A DNA stretch of 64,000 nt. It comes from Armatimonadota bacterium. GTDB lineage: Bacteria; Armatimonadota; Zipacnadia; Zipacnadales; JABUFB01. The notes beneath the pieces are model-generated. The model had not been told where the DNA came from. It searched no databases and saw nothing but the letters and a program-made list of their open reading frames with translations. The position numbers and the translations under genes are program-made. The stretch's first letter is position 1. Every line of letters starts with the position of its first letter. The DNA lies in the NCBI GenBank assembly GCA_013314775.1, contig JABUFB010000008.1:661036-725035 (forward strand). Direction: 5' to 3'. Positions 42,406 to 53,200 of this stretch are shown piece after piece.

Positions 42406-43562
42406 TGAACGCCGTATTGCTGGCCGCCGCCGTCATTGTCACCCTTCAGTGCGCAATGTTGTCTTCGGCGCAGGCAGACGCATTGTCAGACGCGCGAAAG
42501 CTGCTTTCGGAAGGCAAGTTCATCGAGGCTGAAGCGGCGCTCGCGACGGCGGTCGAGTCACCCCTCCTCGCGCCGGAGGCCTATTACACCTGGTATCAGT
42601 CGCTGCGGACCCGTGGCGGAGGCGAGCGAGCATTGCGCAAGCTCGAGACCGCCGCGAAGCTGGCAGCGGACCGCGCTGACTGGTGGCTTGAGCTCGGACT
42701 CTATTCGGCGGAGCTTGGCCGCACCGATGAGGCGGCCGCGCACTACCTGACGGCCCTGAGCATTGCTCCAGGATTTGGCCAGGCGCATGCAGCCCTGGCC
42801 ACGTTGCTGCTGGACCTGGGACGGACCGCCGAGGCCGAGGCGCAACTACGCGAGGGCCTGCGTGCAGACCCGCGGTTCGCCGGTAACTGGGTGTCATTGG
42901 CTGACCTGCTCTTGTCGCAGGAGCGCCCGGTAGACGCCCTGGCGATTCTAGACCAAGCCATCCAGGCATGCCCTGGCAACGCATCGATCGGCATTGCCCG
43001 GGGACGCGTCTACGACACCATGGGCGAGTTCACGCGGGCGCTCGAAGCATATCAGCAGGCGGTCAGCGCTGAGCCGTCCAATCCCGCGGCGCATCTGTCT
43101 CTGGGGAGGGCTCTGCGAGCTCGAGGACAGCTCGCGCTTGCCATGGCCAGCTACAAGCGTGCCGCAGCGCTGGCCAAAGAGGACCCTGAGCCGTGGGTAG
43201 AGATGGCTTGGCTGACAGTTGAGGACCGGAAGGCCCCGGGCGCGGCCAGGCAGTACTCATCGAAGGCGTTGGCGCTTGCCCCTGAGAACTGCCGGGCGAA
43301 TGCGGTCCACGGCTGGGCTCTGGTTTCCTTTGGGCAGAAGGACAAGGGCCTGGAGTTGATCAGCAGGACGGTGGATTCCCACCCAAAATGCCCAGATGCG
43401 GCCTACGCGATGGCCCTGGCGGTTGCTGGCGATGGGGACAAGCCGCAAGCCGTGGTCTGGCTTCAGCAAGCTGCCAAGATGACGGCAGATCCTGCCCTCC
43501 AGCGCCGGGCTTTGGGCCTGGCGAAGCAACTCCAGGCTACCGAGCAAAACGTTGCGCCGTAG
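42405..43562 (+). CDS. Exported TPR protein
   Basis: 385 residues starting at the ATG inside the PHP stop (TGATG). A signal peptide (AVLLAAAVIVTLQCAMLSSAQA) is followed by about nine tetratricopeptide units from residue ~25 to 375 (DALSDARKLLSEGKFIEAEAAL, WLELGLYSAELGRTDEAAAHY, WVSLADLLLSQERPVDALAIL, RALRARGQLALAMASYKRAAAL). Acts as a periplasmic or surface scaffold; partners unknown. End of the pcm operon, 36 bp before a secreted beta-helix gene. Confidence 0.9.
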   Translation: MNAVLLAAAVIVTLQCAMLSSAQADALSDARKLLSEGKFIEAEAALATAVESPLLAPEAYYTWYQSLRTRGGGERALRKLETAAKLAADRADWWLELGLYSAELGRTDEAAAHYLTALSIAPGFGQAHAALATLLLDLGRTAEAEAQLREGLRADPRFAGNWVSLADLLLSQERPVDALAILDQAIQACPGNASIGIARGRVYDTMGEFTRALEAYQQAVSAEPSNPAAHLSLGRALRARGQLALAMASYKRAAALAKEDPEPWVEMAWLTVEDRKAPGAARQYSSKALALAPENCRANAVHGWALVSFGQKDKGLELISRTVDSHPKCPDAAYAMALAVAGDGDKPQAVVWLQQAAKMTADPALQRRALGLAKQLQATEQNVAP

Positions 43563-43598
43563 CAATCCCCTTTCGTATCCATCCTGTCTGGGTGCGGG

Positions 43599-45302
43599 AT
43601 GCCTGTGAACCGACTGATGTGCCTGCTCGTGATGATGCTCGCTCTCACCTGTTCGTGGGCACGGGGCGACCATGCTCCGACGGTTCTGTCTGCGGCCGGC
43701 TTCGGGGCTGTGGGTGACGGGGTCACGGATGACGGCCCGGCCCTTGGGCGAATGATGGCTCGGGCGAGCGAGATCGCCGGGCCTGTGCAGTTGCAGTTCG
43801 AGCCGGCGAGGGTGTACCTCATCCGGACCTCTCCCCAGCGGTACGTATTCCCCTTCGGCGCCGCGTCCGATCTCACTCTAGACGGCCGCGGGAGCACCTT
43901 TCTACTGGACTCGTACCTGCGGTTCATGGACCTGACTGAATCCCGGAATGTGACAGTCAAGCATCTCCAGGTGGACTACAGCCCATTGCCCTTCGCGGAC
44001 GGGACCGTGGTCGAGGTGGATACCGCCGCGCGTTGCCTGCTCGTCAGGGTTGAGGAGGGCATGCGCGTCCACCCAGGTGGCCCCACGAAAGAGGATGGAG
44101 AGCAGGCTTTCTTCTCGATGTTGTGGCACGACGGCCCGTACGGCCCTGTGAGCCGACACTACTGGACCGAACGGATCGAAGCGACCGAGGAGCCCGGGCT
44201 TTTCCGCGTGTACGCGACGCGGGAGTTCGGTGCGTTCTCCGATATTGAGCCGGAGCGCTGGCGGATCAGTCTTCCTGTCCCCGGTGTCGCGCATCGGTTC
44301 GGCCCGGGTCCGTGTTTCCGCATCAGCGGCAATGACACGGTCACATTCGAAGACGTCGAGCTGTGGTCTGCTCCGTGGTTCGGGTTCGAGGTCACACGCA
44401 ACCGGGGGAAGATCACCTTCCGGCGAGTGAATATACGGCCGAAACCCGAAACGCGGAGGCTGATGTCGCTGTGGCGAGATGGTTTCCACGTCAAGGGCAA
44501 CAGCGGCTCCCTGCTCTGGGAAGACTGCATCCTCGGCGGGATGAACGACGACGCGCTCAACATCTCCACCCATTCCAGCAGCGTGCAGCGGGTCATCGCC
44601 CCCGACGAGGTGGAAGTGCGCCAGAAGTTCCCGCTCTTGCCGATCCCGTGGCACGTGGGCTCGACCCTGGTCGCGGCGGACGAGGCTGCTCGGCGGCTGC
44701 TGGGCAGCGCGAGAGTGACCGAAGCCGTCCCGGGTCCCGAACCGGGGCCGATACAGGGGATGCCCGCCGCGCCGGCGTGGCGGATCAGACTGGACGCGCC
44801 GATCCAGGGGCTTCAACCGGGGACAATGGTCTGGGACCCGGGCCAGTGCAACCCGGACACCACGCTGCGACGCTGCCGGATCGAGATGAGTTGCCGGCTG
44901 CAGTCACCGGTGACGCTGGAGAACTGCGATGTGACCGCGCTCCTTTGGTTCTACTCGGAGCATGTGGAGGGAGCATTCCCGAGCGGGGTGCGGGTGCGCG
45001 ACTGCAGCCTGCGCAGGGGACGCGGCAACCCCACGCTTGCGCTGGTCATTTCCGGAGGGCCCGGCAGTGACGCCGCAGAGCCCGAGGCGGGATCGCCCCC
45101 GCGGGCGATCCACGACGTGCTTATCGAGGGGAACACGATCCAGGGGAGCGTACAGATTGAGGGAGTGCAGGGCCTGCGGCTCCTGGCAAACCGGTTCCGG
45201 GAGCCCGGGGCGCAGGTCAGGCTCTCCGGCAATCACGCCTTGGAGGTTCGTGGCAACACGGATGCCGCCGGCCGCCCCTATCTCGAGCCGCCGCCCCAAT
45301 GA
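43599..45302 (+). CDS. Secreted right-handed beta-helix protein, GH110-like
   Basis: 567 residues with a signal peptide (CLLVMMLALTCSWARGD). The start of the mature part, SAAGFGAVGDGVTDDGPAL, is the classical pectate-lyase-superfamily opening. The helix then contains VTVKHLQVDYS, DTVTFEDVELWSAPWFGFEV and the block GFHVKGNSGSLLWEDC followed by GGMNDDALNIST, in which adjacent acidic residues of a DDA motif resemble the alpha-1,3-galactosidase family GH110. I therefore predict a galactosidase-like or lyase function (inference). It overlaps the convergent kinase gene by 25 bp. Follows the TPR gene by 36 bp on the same strand. Confidence 0.78.
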   Translation: MPVNRLMCLLVMMLALTCSWARGDHAPTVLSAAGFGAVGDGVTDDGPALGRMMARASEIAGPVQLQFEPARVYLIRTSPQRYVFPFGAASDLTLDGRGSTFLLDSYLRFMDLTESRNVTVKHLQVDYSPLPFADGTVVEVDTAARCLLVRVEEGMRVHPGGPTKEDGEQAFFSMLWHDGPYGPVSRHYWTERIEATEEPGLFRVYATREFGAFSDIEPERWRISLPVPGVAHRFGPGPCFRISGNDTVTFEDVELWSAPWFGFEVTRNRGKITFRRVNIRPKPETRRLMSLWRDGFHVKGNSGSLLWEDCILGGMNDDALNISTHSSSVQRVIAPDEVEVRQKFPLLPIPWHVGSTLVAADEAARRLLGSARVTEAVPGPEPGPIQGMPAAPAWRIRLDAPIQGLQPGTMVWDPGQCNPDTTLRRCRIEMSCRLQSPVTLENCDVTALLWFYSEHVEGAFPSGVRVRDCSLRRGRGNPTLALVISGGPGSDAAEPEAGSPPRAIHDVLIEGNTIQGSVQIEGVQGLRLLANRFREPGAQVRLSGNHALEVRGNTDAAGRPYLEPPPQ

Positions 45303-46768
45303 CGCAGGCAATGATCACGCTGAGCGCAGTAATCGCGGTACGCGCCCTCGTAGACATCCTCGTGGTCGGGGGAGAAAAGGTCGTTGTCTCCGCCGATTAC
45401 CACACGGGCTGCGTCGGGTGACGGGTACACACCGGCCGCGGAGAATGCCAGGGCAGCAGCTCCCAGAGCAGCAGTTTCCACATTGCTGCTGCGATGTACG
45501 GGCAGGCGCGTCACGCCGGCGATGATCTGGGTCCACAGGTCCGACCGCGCCCCGCCGCCAAACAGAACCACACGCTCCAGCCGCACGCCCTGCTCCTGCA
45601 TGGCGTCAAGATTCGTGCGTAACTCGAACGCTACCGATTCCATCAGCGCCCGGACCATCTGGGGGGCGCTGGTGCTCAGCGACAGTCCGAGAAAAGCGCC
45701 GCGCGCATCGGCAGACCAGTGGGGTGCGCCTGCTCCGGCGAGGAAGGGCAGGAACCGCAGGCCTCCGGCGCCCGGCTTGCTCTCGGCTGCGAGAGCCGAG
45801 AGGGCATCATAGTCCACAGAAGCCGCACCGAAACTCCGCGCGAGGTCACGCAACCAGCGCAGTGCGGCGCCGGTTGTGGTGAGAGGCGCTTCCAGGACCC
45901 AGGTGTTCCGAGCAAGGTACGGGAAACATGGGATAGCCGCGGACGGCTCGAAGGTTGGTCGCCGTGCCAGCGCCGTGATTGCCGTTGCGGTCCCCAAGGA
46001 GATGGTGGCGCACTGGTCTTCCAGGCCGGCTCCGAGGGCCGCGCATTTCTGGTCCTGCGCGCCTACGGCCACAGGAATGCCGGGAGGAAGGCGCAGGTCT
46101 CGCGCCACTTCGAACTGGAGCGGCGCTGCTTCGGCACCGGCGGGAACGACTGGTGCGAAGCGGTCGATGTCGATCCTGTAATCCGCCGCAAGACCGCGGT
46201 CCCACTGAAATTGGCGGATATTGAAGAGCAGGGACGCGGCTGCGCAGGTGTAATCTGTCGCGAGTTTGCCGGTGAGTCTGGCGATCAGGAAATCGTGAGC
46301 GTACAGATAGTGAGCGGCAGCACGCTCAACCCGGGGCTCGGCTTCGCGCAACCAGATCACCTGCGGCAATGTGTGCCAGGCACCCGGTGCCTTGCCGGCC
46401 CTGTCGCCCCAGAAAGCGACGCCCCGATCACGCAAGAGGTCCCGGGCGGCCCCGGCGGCGCGGGTGTCCAGCCAGGTGATGGCAGGCCGCAGTGGCCGGA
46501 GGTCCTCGCTGACCGGCACCCAGGAGTGCCCCTGGGCACTGATCCCGATTGCCACCACTTGATCCGGATCAGGCAGAGCCGACGTCACGGCTTGGACGCA
46601 TGTGCGCGCGGCGGACCACCAGCCCTCCGCCTCCTGTTCGGCAGCCCCCGGTTCGGGGTGGATGAGGCCGTATTCGACGTGGTGCGAGGCCAGGACCGCG
46701 CCAGCAGCCGAGTACGCACACGCCCGACAGCCCGTGGTGCCCAGGTCGATGCTTATGGCAATGCGCAT
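45278..46768 (-). CDS. FGGY-family carbohydrate kinase
   Basis: 496 residues of the xylulokinase/glycerol kinase type. The N-terminal phosphate loop is SIDLGTTGCRACAYS. VAIGISAQGHSWVPV, PAITWLDTRA and VAVGAQDQKCAALGAG follow. The ATP-binding part contains CATISLGTATAI and ERVVLFGGGARSDLWTQIIAG. Substrate is probably a pentulose or similar ketose, but cannot be specified. Cytosolic; single gene between convergent and divergent secreted-protein genes, suggesting activation of a sugar liberated outside. Confidence 0.92.
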   Translation of the reverse strand: MRIAISIDLGTTGCRACAYSAAGAVLASHHVEYGLIHPEPGAAEQEAEGWWSAARTCVQAVTSALPDPDQVVAIGISAQGHSWVPVSEDLRPLRPAITWLDTRAAGAARDLLRDRGVAFWGDRAGKAPGAWHTLPQVIWLREAEPRVERAAAHYLYAHDFLIARLTGKLATDYTCAAASLLFNIRQFQWDRGLAADYRIDIDRFAPVVPAGAEAAPLQFEVARDLRLPPGIPVAVGAQDQKCAALGAGLEDQCATISLGTATAITALARRPTFEPSAAIPCFPYLARNTWVLEAPLTTTGAALRWLRDLARSFGAASVDYDALSALAAESKPGAGGLRFLPFLAGAGAPHWSADARGAFLGLSLSTSAPQMVRALMESVAFELRTNLDAMQEQGVRLERVVLFGGGARSDLWTQIIAGVTRLPVHRSSNVETAALGAAALAFSAAGVYPSPDAARVVIGGDNDLFSPDHEDVYEGAYRDYCAQRDHCLRHWGGGSR

Positions 46769-46850
46769 GCTCGATACCCCCGAGCCGGAGGCAGGTCAGT
46801 AGCCGCCGGCCAGTGAAATCTCCTGCATCCAAGAAAAGGAACGGTGCACG

Positions 46851-48974
46851 ATGCTCACTCCAACCACTCTTATTGCACTATTCGCAGTCTGCATGCCCGG
46901 GGCCTGCCGGGATCTGCCGGCGTTTTCGTACCCGACCACTGAACAAGCCAGAGAGCACTGGCAGCCGCAGTTTGGGAGCCTGCCCGCGCGCGTTGAGACC
47001 GACAACGAAGGCCGGAGCTACATCGCTCTAGACGCCGACTTTAAGGCCGAAAAGGACCGGGTCTGCTGGGACTGGATTCAGGACCTGGATCTCTCGCAGG
47101 CTGGCCGAGTCGCCTTTGACATTTCGTCGACCGGCACTGCCCACGCGGGAAGCATCGGGATCTTCTTCGGCACCCCCAACGGTTGGTACGCACGCTTCTG
47201 GTGGTGGGGGGCCACCAACGACTGGACGCCCATGGTTTTCCCTCTCGAGGGCTGGAGCGAAGAGGGCAAGCCGGACGGCTGGGATAAGCTGACGAAGTTC
47301 CGCTTCTCCGTCTGGAGCGCCGGACCGGGCAAGGCTACATATAGACTGCGCAACCTGAGAGTCCTCGACCGCGACCCGGGGGAGAACTATCTCCGCAACG
47401 GAAGCTTTGAGATCACCGGCGCCGGCATGCCAATCGCCTGGGGGAGCGGGCATTGGGGTGTCGGGAGCATGCCGTGGGCGGCGGACATGGACCTGTGGCG
47501 GAGCCGGTGGAAGCTGGACACAGGGAGCGCGAAAGACGGCAAAACATCGCTGCTGATCGACAACCAGCAGGACCTCCCGATGCTCAGGGCCGTGTCCGCC
47601 TGGCACACCCCCCCTGGAAAGGAGGGCACGCTGACGCTCTCGGCGTGGATCCGGTCGGACACACAGGAGTTGCCCGTTGTAATGGAGTGCGGCGGGAAGA
47701 GCGTGCAGGTAAAGGCGGGTACTGATTGGGGGCAGTTCGCCCTGAAGGGCATACCGCGAGGCCAGCGGCTCACAGTCGTCATCGCCCCACAGGCTCGCGG
47801 AAAGATGTGGTTGGACGCCGTGCAGTTGCAGGCGCTGGATGAACCCACCCCCGAGTTCCACGCGGCCTTCACCGACGAGGCCACCGCCATGCGGGAGGCC
47901 CGTGTTGACTGGGGATTCCCGCGCCGAACACCCGAGGTTGCGGCTGGAAGAAGCGTTAGCGGCCCAGTCACCGAGACCCGCGTGGTCATCGATGAACACG
48001 GGCGCTTCACGGTGAATGGCCAGCCGTATGTGCAGCATTCTCTGGGGCTGGAGTTCGTGGAGGACTTGGCCATCCTGGACTTTGTCGCGCGCTCCGGGTT
48101 CAAGGACGTTTGCTGCCAGATCCATCCGAACGTTACTACGGAACGCCTCAAGGAGATCCTGGACCGCAGTGCTGCCGTGGGGATGCGGGTGATCCCCTGG
48201 CTGGACGGGCGAATGACCCGGCAACAGTTCATCGAGCACATCCAGACACTCAAGGACCATCCCGGCCTGCTGTGCTGGTATGTGTACGATGAGCCATCCG
48301 GAGACCGTTTCGCGGAAGCCGACGCGCGCTATCGCCTCGCGCGGGAGCTTGACCCGAACCACCCGGCGCTCATCAACTACCTGCCTGACAAGCTGACTGG
48401 TCATACCGGCGACATCTACTCCACCGACGTCTACCCTATCCCCCACTCGAACCCGATGAGCGCCATTTCCGCGGTACGATCCATGCGCGCGGATGCCCCG
48501 CCGACGCGGCCGGTGTGGATGTGGCTGCAGGGGACCGGCTACGCTTACTGGATGGACCGGGAGCCCACACCGCGCGAGCTCTCGTGCATGGTCTACGGGA
48601 GTTTGATCGAGGGCGCGCGGGGCATCTACTACTTCGCCCAGATACCGCGTACCAGGGAGTGTTTCGCCGAGATGCGAGCGATGTGCGTCGAGGTGGATGA
48701 GCTCTCACCGTTCCTGTACAGTCTGGAGGAAGCGCCTGAAGTCACAGCGGACAGTCCAGTCGTGCTCGCGCGAGCCTACCGGCATCAGGGCGTGACGCGA
48801 ATTGTCGCTGTGAACACCGGGCATGAGCCGGTGCGGGCCAGGATCAATATGCCTGGAGTGGGAAGCAGGCTCCGAGTGGTGTTCGAAGACCGCGAGGTGG
48901 CGGCTGAAGACGGCGGCTGGTCGGACGACTTCGCGGGGTACGAAAGGCACGTCTACGAGGCTGATAGAGAGTAG
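46851..48974 (+). CDS. Secreted TIM-barrel glycosidase-like protein with N-terminal beta-sandwiches
   Basis: 707 residues, AAAAGGA upstream of ATG. A signal peptide (LIALFAVCMPGACRD) is followed by two jelly-roll-like domains (about 25-175 with TWISS-type acidic/aromatic strands such as YIALDADF, and 180-330 with YLRNGSFEITG, a common carbohydrate-binding opening). From about 375 a TIM barrel includes FKDVCCQIHPNVTTERLKE, LCWYVYDEPSGDRF (candidate acid/base Glu) and GIYYFAQIPRTRE. A C-terminal beta domain ends the chain. Related to GH2/GH5/GH42-like hypothetical glycosidases; substrate unknown. Confidence 0.8.
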   Translation: MLTPTTLIALFAVCMPGACRDLPAFSYPTTEQAREHWQPQFGSLPARVETDNEGRSYIALDADFKAEKDRVCWDWIQDLDLSQAGRVAFDISSTGTAHAGSIGIFFGTPNGWYARFWWWGATNDWTPMVFPLEGWSEEGKPDGWDKLTKFRFSVWSAGPGKATYRLRNLRVLDRDPGENYLRNGSFEITGAGMPIAWGSGHWGVGSMPWAADMDLWRSRWKLDTGSAKDGKTSLLIDNQQDLPMLRAVSAWHTPPGKEGTLTLSAWIRSDTQELPVVMECGGKSVQVKAGTDWGQFALKGIPRGQRLTVVIAPQARGKMWLDAVQLQALDEPTPEFHAAFTDEATAMREARVDWGFPRRTPEVAAGRSVSGPVTETRVVIDEHGRFTVNGQPYVQHSLGLEFVEDLAILDFVARSGFKDVCCQIHPNVTTERLKEILDRSAAVGMRVIPWLDGRMTRQQFIEHIQTLKDHPGLLCWYVYDEPSGDRFAEADARYRLARELDPNHPALINYLPDKLTGHTGDIYSTDVYPIPHSNPMSAISAVRSMRADAPPTRPVWMWLQGTGYAYWMDREPTPRELSCMVYGSLIEGARGIYYFAQIPRTRECFAEMRAMCVEVDELSPFLYSLEEAPEVTADSPVVLARAYRHQGVTRIVAVNTGHEPVRARINMPGVGSRLRVVFEDREVAAEDGGWSDDFAGYERHVYEADRE

Positions 48975-49044
48975 ATTGCTATGCTGGATACGCAGCGGCG
49001 GGGCCGCGTGAACACTCGGCCCCGCCGGCGAGATGCGCCGCGGT

Positions 49045-50172
49045 CTACTTGTATCCGGCCACGTTGCGGACATCCCACGTGTTGGCCGAGATCGAGCCGC
49101 TGGTGATGGGCAGCAAGTCGGCGATGATCAGCTGTTTGATGTCTCCCGGCTTGAGACTCGCCGTTCCTTGATCCCCCTCTCGGTTGAACTCCGAAAACTC
49201 AACCTTCACCAGGTCCCACTTGCCCCTGGTGTCCACCTGGCGCATTGCCCCGAAACGTCCCTTGTCCCGCTGTTCAGTCGCCAGGATCAGGGTCGCAGGC
49301 AAATCCGTCCGTATCTCGAAGCTGATGCCGCGAGCGCCGTCCAGAAGGTCCCGGGGCACAGTGCGAACGATACCGAAGATCTTATCAGGCGGGGTGACGT
49401 ACTTGACCCGCAGGAACGGCTCGCTCCCGTCGTCGGGTGTCTGAGTTTTCAGACTCACGTCTTCGCCGCCCACAGCCATCCAGTGGATCGTGGGCGTTGA
49501 GCACGCGTCGAGCAGGTACTCATCAACATCCTCCGCCTGGATGTCCGGCTTTTCGGCCTCCTTCGAGCTGAGCACCACATCATCGAGCCAGATCATCGAC
49601 TGCGCAGGCGGCGGATTGTAGATGGGCATGCCCGCTTTTTCCAGCACCCGAGCGAAAAGGCTGGCATCCGCGATAGCGAACAGGTTCACCTGATCGGGAT
49701 CAAGCTTCCCATTTTCGTCCTTGCCGTCGTCACCCAACGCGAAGTCCTTGATGGACAGTTCGATCTCGTTCCACTGCCCCGCTTCGGACCAGAAAACGGA
49801 CTGGTAGCTCGACTCGTCTTCCTCATTCAGGGCGACCATGAGTGGTGTCGAGAACGCAGTGGAAACGGCGAACCGAATGGTCTTCAGCTCCGGCAGGTTC
49901 GCGGGAAGCGGAACGAAAAACAGGCCGGGAATATCGCCCTCCTTGCCCTCGTCGGGCAGACGCTGCATGTACGTGAACTGCAGCGAGCCCTGGCCCCTGT
50001 AGACGGCATCGGCCTCCTGTGTGAGTGCGAGCTTGGCCTGCGGATCGAGCACCGACCAGTCTTCGAGGTCGGTCTCGAAGTCCCAGGACCTGAGAACCCC
50101 CTCGGCATCCTGAGCCATCACGGCACAGGCCAGCAGCATGACGACTGCAACAAAGAACAAGCGTTGTGCCAT
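49045..50172 (-). CDS. Secreted protein with two CBM11/CIA30-like beta-sandwiches
   Basis: Start ATG 50172 after GGGGAGGG. 375 residues with signal peptide (LFFVAVVMLLACAVMAQDAE). Residues about 25-200 and 225-375 are repeats of a jelly-roll type: SWDFETDLEDWSVLD, FFVPLPANLPEL, WNEIELSIKDFAL; and again ISFEIRTDLPATLIL, WDLVKVEFSEF. Both contain the short sheets ending in WLDDVVL typical of carbohydrate-binding modules. No catalytic signature, so a binding or substrate-presenting protein. Last gene of the long minus-strand run, 99 bp from the giant gene before it. Confidence 0.78.
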   Translation of the reverse strand: MAQRLFFVAVVMLLACAVMAQDAEGVLRSWDFETDLEDWSVLDPQAKLALTQEADAVYRGQGSLQFTYMQRLPDEGKEGDIPGLFFVPLPANLPELKTIRFAVSTAFSTPLMVALNEEDESSYQSVFWSEAGQWNEIELSIKDFALGDDGKDENGKLDPDQVNLFAIADASLFARVLEKAGMPIYNPPPAQSMIWLDDVVLSSKEAEKPDIQAEDVDEYLLDACSTPTIHWMAVGGEDVSLKTQTPDDGSEPFLRVKYVTPPDKIFGIVRTVPRDLLDGARGISFEIRTDLPATLILATEQRDKGRFGAMRQVDTRGKWDLVKVEFSEFNREGDQGTASLKPGDIKQLIIADLLPITSGSISANTWDVRNVAGYK

Positions 50173-50271
50173 ACTCGACGCCCTCCCCTGTAAACGGATC
50201 TTGTCCATCGTACCCGACGATAGCATAGACACATCGGTGCAGAGATTGGTTCGCCTGACCCTCGTGCTGCA

Positions 50272-53200
50272 TCAGCGCTTCGCGGACCGGCGTACCACAC
50301 AGCCCAGGTCCATGGGCCCGATCTCCACAGCGATCTCTGCAATCTCCCCATCGATTCCGGGAGTCAGCGGGGCGCCGTTCCAGACATCCTCAAACATGTC
50401 GCCCGGATTGTACGGCACACGGAGAATCGCCCCCCGGACAGTGCGGCCATTGGCATTGTACAGCGTCCAGACCGTCTCGTCCTCCGTGCTGAAACGGTTC
50501 GCGAAGACCCCAGCCTGTTCGGTCCGCACGAGCGCTTCCACGTCGTCCGAGCCGAATGCCGCTCGGTGCTCGCACTGGATGCCAATGGATTTGCGGTGAA
50601 ACTCCAGGGAAGGCCCGTCCATCCCCGGAAGGCCCGGTTCCGCGACGCGCAGGGTCTCGCCGTTGAAGAATGGGAACTTGTGATTCCACCAGTTACCGGA
50701 CCGCAGGGCAGTATAGTGAATGATATGAATCGGCTTGAAATGCGGGAACGCGAAGCGGGAGAGGTTGACGAAATGGGGCGCAATATCTCGCTCCGGCACG
50801 CTCCACAGGGCGTAGTATGTGAAAGACCCGTCGAGGACCTCGCGCATTACCTCGGCCGGCGGGTATTCGCTGAACAGGGCGACATCGGGGCCGACGCGCT
50901 CCCGGATTCGTCGCAGCATCTCGACTTCGCCGGCGTAGGGAATCTCGTAGCCATTGTGCCCGTGGTTCTTGGCGTGGCAAACCCAACGTCCGTCCGTCGC
51001 GCCATATTCGTCAATATACAGGACGCGATTGCCAAGGTCGGAGACGATGCGTCCGCAGGCTTCGGGGAAGTAGTCGCGCCAACCTGGCAGGTATGGACAC
51101 TGGTTGTAGGCGTCGTAGGCAGGGATGAAATCAGGCCTCCCGTCAGGCTTGCGCATCGACCACTCTTCCGCATGCGCCCCGACGAATTCGCCCTTTGCGC
51201 TGCTCAGGTAGCCGTCGGTGTAAAGGCTGACTGCGACCCCGCTTTCCTGAAGGGCTTGGATGTTGCCCCGGAAGTAGTCCAGGCCGCCCACGGTGTCATC
51301 GTAGTGGGCGTAATCCCCCCAGTCTCCCCACTCTTCGGAGGCCGCCCAGCCGAACAGGTGGACCCAGTCACAGGGCCCTATGTAGCGGCGCATATTGTCC
51401 ACGAGGCGCTGGATGTCCCCGCGCTTCTTCGGGTCGCGCGAATAGTCATAATGGGCATTCGCCGACAACATCGCGAAGGACTGCTGGAACCATTCCTTGC
51501 GCGCAGGCGGCCTGAACCAGGTTGCGAGCCAGTCCCTGTAGGCGCCGAAGATCGCACGCCAGTCACCGGGAAGCGCGATGAGTGCAGCCTCGGTCGCTTC
51601 GAATCGCGCGCCCGGGGCAAGATCGCGGCTCGGGTACTCGCACGACCACGCACCGCCTGTCTCACCTTTGGACAGACGGATGAAGTGGTGCTGCGCCAGG
51701 GTGTCGTGAGTCAGGCAAGCCAGCGCCAGCCCGGATCTTGGGTTGAAGAACCCGTCCATTTGGAGGGGGTGTGGTTCGCCCAGGGGGTCACGAAAGTCTC
51801 GATCCTGGTTGCTGAAAATCCCGCCGCGCCTGCCGGACAGATACCAGGTCCCCGCGACATCACCCATCACGACATCGCGCAGCACCGGGAACTCCACATC
51901 CGCGGTGATCTCCCGTTGGCCACGGTTCTCCAGTGACATGCGCAGGAGCAGTTCGCCCGGCTTACCGGGGAGGCAGGTCACAGTTGCGGCGAGACCGGTC
52001 TCCGTATGCAGGAGGTTCCAGGACTGCCCACCATCGAGGGGCTCGCGCGACTTGACAGTCCACGAGTACGCGGGGAGTTCGCGGCCGTCGATGCGCACGG
52101 TGAACAGCGGCCCTCTGCCCACCGAAAGCAGGTTCTCAGCCGCGGGTAGAGTGAGAGAGCCCCACGTGAGCCCCCGAATCGTCTCGAACTCCGCGCACAG
52201 CGGACCTGATGTCACAGCGCCCGCAGGGGTGGTGTTCGGCACAGGCACCGGAAGTTCCGCGCGGGCTTCCGGATAATGAAGGACGGCCCAGTCGGGTTCG
52301 GTAACGCGCGGCTCACCGGTGTACATGGTGGCGGCGAGGATCGAGAACGAGGCCGTCTGCATCCGGTCCTTCAGAGCAAGGCTCACGGGTGTGCGGGATG
52401 GGTCGGGATGCACGACGCTCAGGCTCAAGCCGCGGCGCAGACCCCATCGCGCCATGGAGACATCCAGCGGCAGAATGCGGTCGATCGTGCCGTCGGAGTA
52501 GCGCACTTCGCAGAAGACCTTCTCGGGAACGTCGAGCCATTCCTGGGGCTGCGGGTGCATTGGGTCCAGGCCCCAGGGCTCCGTCGCCGGCGCGGTGTTT
52601 GCCGTAAGCAGGTAGACCTCACGTACCCCGGGGGGCAGGTCAAAGCTGACCTCACCCAAGTCTCCGGTGCCGGTTTGGCGCGCGTCGTTGATGGCTCCCG
52701 GCACGGCGAACGGGATGCCCTCCACGAGAACGTTCGGGGAAGAGAACCAGCCTTCCAGCGACAACCGCGAGGGCATCAGCCCGGCGACCTTCCCGCCGCG
52801 CACATCCACCGGGCGCGCGGTGAAGCCGTCCTTGCCGTCTGGCCACGGGGAGTCCAGCGCGGCAAACTGCAAGACTTCGGACACCGCCCGCGGGACGGGT
52901 CGCGAACTGAAGGTCACGGGGCCCAGTTCCAGCCGGGCGGAAGCGCTCTCGCTCTCGAGGCCCACGGCTAGATATTTCGCGGTGAACCTCTCGCCGATTT
53001 TGGTTGCAAACTCATGCCACGCGCCGTCCGCGGACAAGTCCCGGGCGAAGCAGGGAATTGTGCGGCTCCCGCCGCTTCCGCCCTCGTCTTCGCCCAGCCA
53101 GATGGCGTAGACCGAGGGATCGACGCGGCCCGTGATGCGGTAGCGGAAAGAGATGAAAGGCAGCGCGCCCAGGTCCACGGGATCCGGCAGTTGCAGAAGC

